Shown: positions 8,075 to 16,080, numbered from the stretch's first letter. The stretch: 33,959 nt of DNA from Spirochaetaceae bacterium (GCA_031265635.1 JAISCK010000061.1:1-33959); one strand, 5' to 3'. Program-made: numbers and translations. The notes: generated from the letters alone by a model not told the origin.

Positions 8075-10636
8075 ATGGACAGCACAGGATTTTTCACCGG
8101 CCCCCTTGCGGACGGACAGCTTTACCTGGAACGGCAGCGGATAAACAACCTCCTGGACAAGGCCGTTCACCGCCCTATAATTACTGTTGTCGCCGGGGCC
8201 GGATACGGAAAAACCCGCGCCGTGCACTCGTTTGTTCACAAGAAAGGAATCCCGGTTACCTGGATGCTCCTTACCGAGCGGGACAATATAGCCGAGCGCT
8301 TCTGGGAAGACCTTACGGCGGCCGTGGGGATGCTCCACTACGACACGGGCCTTGCCATGGGCGCCGTTGAATTCCCCCCGGCGGAACGGCAGTTTATCAA
8401 CTACCTGCGTATCCACCTCCAGAATCTGGGACGCGACAGAAAGCACGTGCTTGTTTTTGACGATGTACACCTCATTCATAACAAGGAAATACTCCGCTTT
8501 ATTGAACACTGCGCCACGGCGGCCTTTTCCGGCGTTACCGCCGTACTCATCTCCCGCACCGGCCTGCCCATCAACCTCATGGCCTATGAGTCAAAGGGCC
8601 TTATCACCGCCATAACTGAAGAAGAACTCCGGTTCAGCCGGGCGGAAATGCTTGAATATTTTTATATCCAGAACATACGGCCCGGTCCCGGAACAGCCGA
8701 TTCCATTTACCGGGATACCGAAGGCTGGGCCTTTGCCATATACCTGGCCGCCCAGACCCTGCGGCGCCAGGCCCCGGAAACCCAGTACATACCCCGGGCC
8801 TTCAAGTCCAATGTGTGGCGGCTTATCGAGAGCGAAATCATGGCCGAAATACAGATGCCCCTGCGGCAGTTCCTCATCAAACTTGTGTTTCTGGAGCGGC
8901 ACCCCGAAGAACTTCTCTCCGAGATAGGAGACTCAAGCCTCATTGCCGCCCTGGAAAAAATCGGCTCCTTCATACGCCTCGATTCCTATACCGGGTCCTA
9001 TCAGATTCATCCGCTGCTTCTTGAATACCTGGGAAGCCTCAGCGGGGAACTTTCACCGGAGGAAAAAAAGGACGTGTGGCTCAAGGCCGCGCGGTGGTGC
9101 GCCGCCAACAGGCAGAAGATAAACGCCATTCATTATTATGAAAAAGCGGGAAACTACAACGAAATCATCGCCATGATGTATACGGAGTTTACGCCCCTCA
9201 TCCCCGCCGCCAGCGCCAGGCCCCTCCTCGCCATTATGGAAAGGACGCCCAGGCGGGTCTACGGGGAAAATCCCGAACTGTACCTGATACGGGCATGGCT
9301 GTATACCTCCATGGAGATGCTGGAAAAGGCGGAGGAGGAACTTTCCGTCGTCATTTCCTCGCTGGAAGAGCGGCCCCCCTGCCCCCGGGTACACCAGATA
9401 CTGTCCGGCTGTTATATCAACCTGGGCTTTGTCCGCGTGCTCGCGGGCACCTATACCGGGGATTACGATTATATTTCAAATTTTGAAAAAGCCGCTTTTC
9501 ACGCCCAATACCGCGAGCGGGATTTTTCCCCTCCCCTCACCGTGGCTTCCCTTGGGTCCTATATATGCAGGGTTAATTCGGCGGAAAAAGGGGAGATGGA
9601 ACGGTACATAGAAGCTCTCGCAAAAACCATACCCCATCTTGAAAGCGCCCTGGGAGGCTGCCGTTACGGCATGGACGACCTTGCCCGGGGGGAACTGGCT
9701 TTTTTCAGATCGGACCTGTACCGGGCCGAAGAATGCCTGCTCACCGCGGCGGTCAAGGCGCGGCGGAAAAACCAGTACGAAATCGAAAACAGGGCCCTGT
9801 TTTACCTCATGCGGGTATACCTTAACCGGGGGAACAGCCGGGAACTTTCCCGGCTCAGGGAACAGTTTCTCGCCCAGCTTGACAAGGAAGATTTTGTAAA
9901 CCGCTACACCTGTTTTGACATCACCACAAGCTGGTTTTATATACAGATAGGCCGCCTGGCCGCCTGGCTCAAAAACGACCTTGAGAAAAGCGACCTCAAT
10001 TCCATGGCCTACGGCCCCGGACTCCTGGTCAAGGCCAAATACCATTTTGCCGCGCGGGAATACCCGGCCGCCCTGGCGGTTCTCCAGAGCGGGGAAAACA
10101 GATTCGGCCCCAGGGCCTATAATCTGGGGAGAATCGAAATAAAAGTCCTTGAGGCCCTGTGCCGGTACAGACTGGGCGACCAAGAAGAGAGTTTTTCCGC
10201 TCTGGAAGAAGCCTGGGAAGAAGCGCGGCCCAACGGTTTTTATATGCCCTTTACCGAACAGGGCAAAGACATGCGGGCCCTCACCGGCGCCATGCTGAAA
10301 TCAGGCTCCGCGCGGATAAACAAAAAAACCCTTGAACGCCTACACTTTTCCGCATCGGCCTACGCGAAACGCCTGGTCATCGTCATGAAAGAATACCGGT
10401 TTCTGGATAACCGGCGGAGCGCGGTCCCCTCGGAATCCCTTTCCTACCAGGAACTTTCGGTCCTCAAAAGCCTCTCCCAGGGACTCGCCAGGGAAGAAAT
10501 CGCCGTGGAAGGGGATATCTCCATCAATACCGTAAAAAGCGTCATCAAAAGCATCTACAACAAACTCGGCGCCATGAACCGGGCCGACGCCGTGCGCATA
10601 GCCACGAATTCCGGCTTTCTTGAACGGGAAGCATAG
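8075..10636 (+). CDS. MalT-like LuxR family ATP-dependent transcriptional regulator (STAND-type)
   Basis: Walker A VVAGAGYGKTRA, Walker B HVLVFDDVHLI, TPR-like middle, C-terminal LuxR HTH (LSYQELSVLKSLSQGLAREEIAVEGDISINTVKSVIKSIYNKLGAMNRADAVRIA). Confidence 0.93.
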   Translation: MDSTGFFTGPLADGQLYLERQRINNLLDKAVHRPIITVVAGAGYGKTRAVHSFVHKKGIPVTWMLLTERDNIAERFWEDLTAAVGMLHYDTGLAMGAVEFPPAERQFINYLRIHLQNLGRDRKHVLVFDDVHLIHNKEILRFIEHCATAAFSGVTAVLISRTGLPINLMAYESKGLITAITEEELRFSRAEMLEYFYIQNIRPGPGTADSIYRDTEGWAFAIYLAAQTLRRQAPETQYIPRAFKSNVWRLIESEIMAEIQMPLRQFLIKLVFLERHPEELLSEIGDSSLIAALEKIGSFIRLDSYTGSYQIHPLLLEYLGSLSGELSPEEKKDVWLKAARWCAANRQKINAIHYYEKAGNYNEIIAMMYTEFTPLIPAASARPLLAIMERTPRRVYGENPELYLIRAWLYTSMEMLEKAEEELSVVISSLEERPPCPRVHQILSGCYINLGFVRVLAGTYTGDYDYISNFEKAAFHAQYRERDFSPPLTVASLGSYICRVNSAEKGEMERYIEALAKTIPHLESALGGCRYGMDDLARGELAFFRSDLYRAEECLLTAAVKARRKNQYEIENRALFYLMRVYLNRGNSRELSRLREQFLAQLDKEDFVNRYTCFDITTSWFYIQIGRLAAWLKNDLEKSDLNSMAYGPGLLVKAKYHFAAREYPAALAVLQSGENRFGPRAYNLGRIEIKVLEALCRYRLGDQEESFSALEEAWEEARPNGFYMPFTEQGKDMRALTGAMLKSGSARINKKTLERLHFSASAYAKRLVIVMKEYRFLDNRRSAVPSESLSYQELSVLKSLSQGLAREEIAVEGDISINTVKSVIKSIYNKLGAMNRADAVRIATNSGFLEREA

Positions 10637-10670
10637 AACCGGCCTAAACGGTTGTATGGTGAACTTGCTG

Positions 10671-10698
10671 TTGACAAAGGCGCATACGGTGCTACAAT
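10671..10698 (+). promoter_or_regulatory. Sigma-70-like promoter
   Basis: TTGACA (10671-10676), 16-bp spacer, TACAAT (10693-10698). Confidence 0.6.
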
Positions 10699-10709
10699 TT
10701 TCAGAAAGC

Positions 10710-11102
10710 ATGAAAAAAATCATTATGCTCTGTATGGTCTTTTTTCTATTCTTCGCGGCATGTGAAATAACAGAAGAAAGGAGCCCAAAATCACGCACCA
10801 TAAAATATGAAGTTACCGGCGCCGGCTTAACGGTAGATATAACCATGAGAAATTCCGGACTAAGCACCAAATATCTTTATGATGAAATTCTTCCTGAGTC
10901 TGGGTCTTGGTCTGAATCATTTACTGTTAAGGGTTACAGGGATGATCTTTTTGAGGCGTATATTTCCGCCAAAAATAAAAATCATCCATCAGGAACAGTA
11001 ACGGTAAGCATCTCTGTAGATGGTACCCGTGTCGAAACAACCAGTTCTGCGGCAGACGGTATTGCCACCGCCTCTTACGATATTTACTTCCCAATGTTTT
11101 AG
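10710..11102 (+). CDS. Small lipoprotein with MmpS-like C-terminal domain
   Basis: Signal peptide and lipobox (MKKIIMLCMVFFLFFAAC); YEVTG...VDITMRN...SWSESFTVKG...AYISAKNKNHPSGTVTVSISVDGTRVETTSSAADGIATASYDI resembles the MmpS family pattern. Confidence 0.65.
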   Translation: MKKIIMLCMVFFLFFAACEITEERSPKSRTIKYEVTGAGLTVDITMRNSGLSTKYLYDEILPESGSWSESFTVKGYRDDLFEAYISAKNKNHPSGTVTVSISVDGTRVETTSSAADGIATASYDIYFPMF

Positions 11103-11375
11103 CCTGATTACGGCAAAGTAGCGGCCGGCCGCCCCATAAACATACCCCCGAATTTGGTTATTCCTATCCCCGAACCCCTCCTCAAAGGGGATAAAACCAG
11201 GTACTTCTCGATAGAAGTCAAGGGAACCTCCATGACTAAGGCCGGAATTAAGGACGGCGACTTTATTGTCATGCGCCGGGCCGAAGAGCCGGAAGACGGG
11301 AGCGGAAAGACTATTGAAGTTGATTCCTCTGACTACGAAATTCAGGGGGAATTCGTGAAACTGAGGGTGGGCTAG
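11103..11375 (+). pseudogene. Remnant of an S24/LexA-type repressor: C-terminal peptidase domain only, with internal deletion
   Basis: Frame read from 11103: PDYGKVAAGRPINIPPNLVIPIPEPLLKGDKTRYFSIEVKGTSMTKAGIKDGDFIVMRRAEEPEDG|SGKTIEVDSSDYEIQGEFVKLRVG*. Ala-Gly cleavage motif and catalytic-Ser motif (GTSM) present; HTH and the segment carrying the catalytic Lys absent. Confidence 0.75.
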
Positions 11376-11402
11376 GCTGAACCAAAAACCCCATAATGTT
11401 CA

Positions 11403-11434
11403 CAAAAAGTCAAAATAGTGCCAAAAAGTCAAAA
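11403..11434. repeat. Two 13-bp direct repeats CAAAAAGTCAAAA, 19-bp period
   Basis: Copies at 11403-11415 and 11422-11434, immediately upstream of the promoter/inverted repeat. Confidence 0.7.
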
Positions 11435-11450
11435 ATTAGTAAAAAAGAGC

Positions 11451-11495
11451 TTGTCTTTTGTGAATATTTGAGTATAATGGACTATACTCAAATAT
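11451..11495 (+). promoter_or_regulatory. Promoter with -10 inside a perfect 13-bp inverted repeat (putative operator)
   Basis: TTGTCT (11451-11456), 16 bp, TATAAT (11473-11478); inverted repeat ATATTTGAGTATA (11464-11476) - ATGGAC - TATACTCAAATAT (11483-11495). Confidence 0.7.
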
Positions 11496-11557
11496 AGATA
11501 AGATAGACCGCGATGTGATTAATAGCCCGTTGCTTTATTTAGGAAGGGGGCAAATAC

Positions 11558-11758
11558 ATGGCTTATGAAAGAAAAATCGACCTTATGGATAAATCGCTTT
11601 TTCCAACGGTTTCTCTTTATGCGCAGAAAAAGAATCCCAAAGAGTCTATAACCACGGATGTCCGCCGGGTAGAACAGACTAATGATGAAATCATCGAATT
11701 TGTTGCTAACGAAATGTCTGGAACCCTGGGGGATAGCCGTGGCCCTAAAGCTAACTGA
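11558..11758 (+). CDS. Small hypothetical protein (66 aa), first ORF of the accessory cassette
   Basis: Strong upstream AGGAAGGGGG; downstream of the inverted-repeat promoter; no family recognised. Confidence 0.55.
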   Translation: MAYERKIDLMDKSLFPTVSLYAQKKNPKESITTDVRRVEQTNDEIIEFVANEMSGTLGDSRGPKAN

Positions 11759-12161
11759 TATTGTCTTAAAGGATTTTATTTATAAGCAAAACCCTGATTA
11801 TTCATATATATTTAATCCTGACGGAAGTCTCCAGTCTAATGACAGAAATGAGATTATCGATACTTTCTTATCAGTTTTGAAACAAATTTATACGACTATT
11901 ATTGCTGATGCTAAAATCAATCCGGGGAGGATAGAGTGTAATGAATATCTTCTTGCTCAGGCTCTTGCCCGGTACTCCCGTGATATTTTTGGTGAGTTGC
12001 GTCTTTCGGGTAAAATCGAACATTTACAAATTCTTGGGGTTCTAACAGAAACACAAAAGAATCAGCTTGCCCAATTTTCCGATTACGGATTAAAAATAGA
12101 TTCATGCAGTCCATATATCCATAGACAACTGGCCGCTCTTTTGTATTGGCTTGCGTATTAA
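11739..12161 (+). CDS. Hypothetical protein (GTG start proposed), overlaps the preceding ORF by 20 nt
   Basis: GTG at 11739 preceded by GGGGGA; VALKLTDIVLKDFIYKQNPDYSYIFNPDGSLQ...; may instead be a frameshifted part of a larger gene. Confidence 0.5.
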   Translation: MALKLTDIVLKDFIYKQNPDYSYIFNPDGSLQSNDRNEIIDTFLSVLKQIYTTIIADAKINPGRIECNEYLLAQALARYSRDIFGELRLSGKIEHLQILGVLTETQKNQLAQFSDYGLKIDSCSPYIHRQLAALLYWLAY

Positions 12162-12409
12162 AACCATTTGCCATTTATCCCGATAGAAATAACCCCATAA
12201 GGGAGCTAGGTGTTGCTTTTGAATTTCATAATGAATATGTATCCTACCTCCTCTGTCTTTCATCCTTGAAAGTGTTTAATTATTATCTCGATATACATAA
12301 AAGCAGAGATAGTTTTTACGATTTTCTTTATGATTTGCATTTCCGAAGTCTTTCAAGATCATCGCTTGAATTTTTCCTGGGGGAACACATGAAGGAAATA
12401 TCCTCCTGA
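12146..12409 (+). CDS. Hypothetical ORF, TTG start or -1 frameshifted continuation of the preceding ORF
   Basis: Coding-like sequence VLKPFAIYPDRNNPIRELGVAFEFHNEYVSYLLCLSSLKVFNYYLDIHK; no ATG start, overlaps the upstream ORF by 16 nt in the -1 frame. Confidence 0.45.
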   Translation: MACVLKPFAIYPDRNNPIRELGVAFEFHNEYVSYLLCLSSLKVFNYYLDIHKSRDSFYDFLYDLHFRSLSRSSLEFFLGEHMKEISS

Positions 12410-12483
12410 CAACGGAAGTATGTCATGCCTGTAGTGGCGGGAAAGGTTAGCTGAGAAATTTTTATAGAAAAGGAGTGAACGCT

Positions 12484-13341
12484 ATGAACATACCAGCCAA
12501 GTTTGCCAAAAGGATCAATGAAAATCTCAAAAAATATCAGGGAGTTATTGCCCAAATCAAGAAAAAAGATGCTAATGAATCTGATACTGTTACCGTGATA
12601 ACCGATATGCTGCAAGATATTTTCGGGTATGATAAATACGCCGACATAACATCCGAATACGCTATCAGGGGGACCTATTGCGATTTGGCGATTCTCGATA
12701 GCCATAAAAAGATAAAATTTCTTATTGAAGTTAAAGCTATTTCCGTTGTCTTAAACGATAGTCATATAAAACAGGCCCTGGATTACGGCGCAAACGCGGG
12801 TGTGAACTGGGTATTATTAACCAACGCCGAAACATGGATGCTTTATAAAATCAAATTCGGAAAACCGATTGACAAAGAACTTATATCGGAATTCAATCTG
12901 TTGACGATTAATTCCAAAACAGATAAAGAGCTTGAAGCGCTCTTTGTAATTAGTAAGGATGGGCAGGAAAAATCAAGCATAGAGGATTTCTATTCAAATA
13001 TTCAGGTAAAGAATAAATTCATAATAGGATGCCTGTTAAATAGCCCAGATGTTTATGTGTTAATTCGCAGAACAATGAAGAAATTATTTGACGATGTAAA
13101 AATCAGCGAACAGGAAATCGCGGACATTATCATGAACGATATTATCAAAAGAGAAATAATAGATTCTGAGGAATCAAAAAAAGCAAAAAAAGATATTGAT
13201 AAAATATACAAAAAATTGGAACGGGTAAAAGAAAAAAGCAGCACGGCGCCTCAAGACAATGAGATTTCCAAACCGGAAGAAATACCGGATACCCAGGTTC
13301 AGCAAGATGTTGTTGAAAAAGACAGCGAGACAAACGGATAG
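12484..13341 (+). CDS. Solitary HsdR N-terminal-like PD-(D/E)XK nuclease domain protein
   Basis: RBS AGGAG 8 nt before ATG 12484; ...AIRGTYCDLAILDSHKKIKFLIEVKAI...HIKQALDYGANAGVNWVLLTN (D...ExK plus QxxxY) typical of type I restriction R-subunit N-terminal domains; charged C-terminal tail, no helicase domain. Confidence 0.8.
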   Translation: MNIPAKFAKRINENLKKYQGVIAQIKKKDANESDTVTVITDMLQDIFGYDKYADITSEYAIRGTYCDLAILDSHKKIKFLIEVKAISVVLNDSHIKQALDYGANAGVNWVLLTNAETWMLYKIKFGKPIDKELISEFNLLTINSKTDKELEALFVISKDGQEKSSIEDFYSNIQVKNKFIIGCLLNSPDVYVLIRRTMKKLFDDVKISEQEIADIIMNDIIKREIIDSEESKKAKKDIDKIYKKLERVKEKSSTAPQDNEISKPEEIPDTQVQQDVVEKDSETNG

Positions 13342-13481
13342 AGAAAGCCAAGAAGAAGCTGGAGCAGGGGGAATAATGCTAAATTACGATACTTTTTTGA
13401 AAAAAGCCAAAAACAGCCCAAACCCGCTTGACTCGCCGTTTTTTTTATGGTATGTATAGATGCGTCAATATAATGACTTAC

Positions 13482-13554
13482 GCCACCTTAGCTCAGTTGG
13501 TAGAGCAAAGGACTGAAAATCCTTGTGTCTAGAGTTCGATTCTCTGAGGTGGCA
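13482..13554 (+). tRNA. tRNA-Phe (anticodon GAA)
   Basis: Full cloverleaf: GCCACCT/AGGTGGC acceptor, GCTC/GAGC D stem, AAGGA-CTGAAAA-TCCTT anticodon arm, TTCGATT T loop, discriminator A (CCA not encoded). Confidence 0.97.
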
Positions 13555-13584
13555 AAGGACCCTCCGCAAGGAGGGCCTTTTTTT
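13555..13584 (+). terminator. Rho-independent terminator after tRNA-Phe
   Basis: GGACCCTCC-GCAA-GGAGGGCC followed by TTTTTTT. Confidence 0.85.
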
Positions 13585-13655
13585 ATCGGGAAGCGGACAG
13601 GTGGAATTGGATTAAAGTAAGTGTTTTAGCTTGTCCACCAGCAGTGGAAAGGCGG

Positions 13656-16076
13656 CTAGCCTTGGACAGTCCTCCCGTACAGTCTCCGGTACAGTTCAAA
13701 ATAATCCGTTCCATCTTCTCCGGCCAATACGCTGTCCCGTATAAGGCCGTAGACGCCGCCCTGTTCCGCGCGGTAGGATTTTTCATTGGTTTTTTTGATT
13801 CTCTTTCCACCGTATTCAAAACCCCAGAGCAGGGCCGAGACAGAATATTTTTTTTGCCCGCCGGGTATGTGGTATTGTTCGGCCCTGGTAATCCGTATGC
13901 CGTCGGGAAGCGCGGCGTTGAGGGCCGAGGCGAAAACAGCGGGGGCCACGGCTTTGTCAAGATCAGAGGAGGCGATTTCCGCCAGGGCGCCTATGCCTAT
14001 GGACAGGGGAGAAGCTATATCAAGCCGGGGCAGGGGGTTAAAGCCCCGGCTGTACTGTATCGGCAGGCCGGAGCGGACAAAGGCCATGGAAAAAACTTCA
14101 ACCAGGGAAAGATGGGACAAAAAAACCGCTCTGCCTGATTTTGAAAAGCTGAAGAGCATCCTCAGCGTGTCAGGGTCCCGCTTGTGCGCTCCGGTTGCGG
14201 CAGTATCAGGAAGGGCGGAGAAAGCAGCAGGGGCGTCCGCGCCTTGAGAGGAATCAGGTTCCCTTGAATCTGGATCATAAAGTATTTTCTCATCATGTAT
14301 AAAATTATAGACGATTTTATTGCCGCCCTTGCATATTCCGCAGGGATTAGTGCAGTTTTCCATACATGGTGAAGTAAGTTCATGGGTTTTTGAACGCAGA
14401 GACTCTCTTTTCAAAAAGCCCTTGCCTGTTCCCGGATCAATAAAATCCCAGGGGAGCTTTTCATCCAGGTCCCTTGCCGCCCAGCCCGGCATTTCGGGGT
14501 TTTCGCGTATCAGGTCCAGCCACAGTTCGCGCTTAAAAAAATCGGTCCAGGCGTCAAGCCTCGCGCCCCGGGTAAAAGCCTCCAGGGCGAGCTCCCCCGC
14601 CCCTTCATCGCCCCGGGAAAAAATGCCTTCAACAGCCGAAACAAGGGGGTCGTGTATGCCTACCTTAAAGCCCCGTGGTTTGAGGCGGTCCCGTATATAG
14701 GTGAGTTTTTTTGCCGCCGTTTCAATATCAAGCTGCGGCGACCACTGGTAGGGCGTATGGGCCTTGGGAATAAAAGTCCCTACATTCACGCTGAAATGCA
14801 CGCCGGTTCTGCGGAATACCTCGATTACGAAATCAACGATAGCCTGTTCCTCTGGTATGCCTTCCCCGGAAAGACCCGCGGGCGGCAGGCCGATCATAAA
14901 ATAGAATTTGGCCCCCCTGAACCCCTGGCGCTTTGCTTCGGTGAGTATGGCGCTTACGCTGTCAAGGCTTACTTCCTTGTTGATTGAAAGCTGCCATGCG
15001 TCAAGGGGGGTCTCGACGGCAAAGGTAAGGCCGCTTTTGCGTACCTCGGAAACGCTTTTCAAAAGGGGAAGCGAAAAGCCCGATACCTTTAACGAGGGAA
15101 GCTGAAAGGAAATATGGGCCTTTCCGTAGAGCCGGTTAAGAAGCGAGACAAGGTTCCCTATGCCCCGGTAGTCCCCTGACGAGAGGGACGAGAGGCTTAT
15201 TTCCCGGTAGCCGCCCGAGCGGATAAAGGCCCCGGCCTCGGCTTCGGCCCGGTCAAGGCTTTTCTGCCGCATGGGCCTGTACCAGATTCCCGCGTGGCAG
15301 AAACGGCAGCCGTTGGGGCAGCCCCGCATTATTTCCACGGCGCCGTGATGCTGGACTATCTTCATGCTCGGCACCGGGAACACCGCCGCGCCCGCGGACC
15401 CGGCGGCAAAATCCCAGTCCACCGCCCTCTTCGCCCCGGCTTTCCCCTTGAGCCATACCGAAGGATGGGCCGCGAGTATTTCAAGCAGCGCGCCCCTGCC
15501 TGATTTTTTCGCGTCCCGCAGTGCGGCGCACAGCCCGAAAAAACCGGCCTCGGCCTCCCCTATCCAGAAGGCGTCCACAAAAGGAACATAGGGCAGGGGG
15601 TTTGAAACGCAGGGGCCGCCCATGATGACCAGCGGGTCCTGTTCCGCGCGGGAAGATGCCCTGATGGGGATATGGCCGCTTTTAAGAACGCTCAAAAGGC
15701 CGGTGATGCCCAGTTCATAACCCAGGGTAACGCCGAGTATGTCAAGGTTCCCAAGGGCGATGCCGGAGTCAAGGCCGTAAAGGGGAATGGCGTTTTCCTC
15801 AAGGAGCAGCTCGAAATCAGGAGCGGGGGCAAACACCCGGTCGCAGGCTATGCCCTCGACGCGGTTGAGGCCGTTGTACAGTATGCGCAGGGCCTGGTTT
15901 GACATGCCGATTTCGTACAGATCGGGAAAGGCCACGGCCACGCGGAGAACGCTTTCTTCCATGGCCTTTCTATCGGTCAGCGTGCCGTATTCGCCGCCGG
16001 TATAACGGGAGGGCTTTTCCGCGCCGAGGAGCTTTCCGCCCAGTTCATTTTGAATATCAACAAAACGAAAAGCCAT
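13656..16076 (-). CDS. TIGR03960-type B12-binding-like radical SAM protein fused to a DUF2344 (TIGR03936) domain
   Basis: Radical SAM CX3CX2C (MRGCPNGCRFCHAGIWYRPMRQKSLD), NCTNPCGICKGGN, C-terminal FSFSKSGRAVFLSHLSLVEVFSMAFVRSGLPIQYSRGFNPLPRL (DUF2344). Confidence 0.9.
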   Translation of the reverse strand: MAFRFVDIQNELGGKLLGAEKPSRYTGGEYGTLTDRKAMEESVLRVAVAFPDLYEIGMSNQALRILYNGLNRVEGIACDRVFAPAPDFELLLEENAIPLYGLDSGIALGNLDILGVTLGYELGITGLLSVLKSGHIPIRASSRAEQDPLVIMGGPCVSNPLPYVPFVDAFWIGEAEAGFFGLCAALRDAKKSGRGALLEILAAHPSVWLKGKAGAKRAVDWDFAAGSAGAAVFPVPSMKIVQHHGAVEIMRGCPNGCRFCHAGIWYRPMRQKSLDRAEAEAGAFIRSGGYREISLSSLSSGDYRGIGNLVSLLNRLYGKAHISFQLPSLKVSGFSLPLLKSVSEVRKSGLTFAVETPLDAWQLSINKEVSLDSVSAILTEAKRQGFRGAKFYFMIGLPPAGLSGEGIPEEQAIVDFVIEVFRRTGVHFSVNVGTFIPKAHTPYQWSPQLDIETAAKKLTYIRDRLKPRGFKVGIHDPLVSAVEGIFSRGDEGAGELALEAFTRGARLDAWTDFFKRELWLDLIRENPEMPGWAARDLDEKLPWDFIDPGTGKGFLKRESLRSKTHELTSPCMENCTNPCGICKGGNKIVYNFIHDEKILYDPDSREPDSSQGADAPAAFSALPDTAATGAHKRDPDTLRMLFSFSKSGRAVFLSHLSLVEVFSMAFVRSGLPIQYSRGFNPLPRLDIASPLSIGIGALAEIASSDLDKAVAPAVFASALNAALPDGIRITRAEQYHIPGGQKKYSVSALLWGFEYGGKRIKKTNEKSYRAEQGGVYGLIRDSVLAGEDGTDYFELYRRLYGRTVQG

Positions 16077-16080
16077 ACCG

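Noticed and set aside
9476-10183. 235-aa minus-strand ORF and similar long antisense ORFs across the window
   Set aside because: Shadow ORFs of confidently identified genes; no recognisable domains or RBS
13259-13459. ORF of 66 aa ending before tRNA-Phe, including a 27-aa inner ORF MLNYDTFLKKAKNSPNPLDSPFFLWYV with an RBS-like GGGGGA
   Set aside because: Overlaps the nuclease gene out of frame and contains the likely tRNA promoter (TTGACT 13428-13433, -10-like TATGTA 13451-13456); no family recognised
10640-13554. Classical tRNA-integrated genomic island
   Set aside because: The island lies on the 5' side of tRNA-Phe, no integrase was found, and I could not see a duplicated tRNA 3' end (att repeat) at the far side
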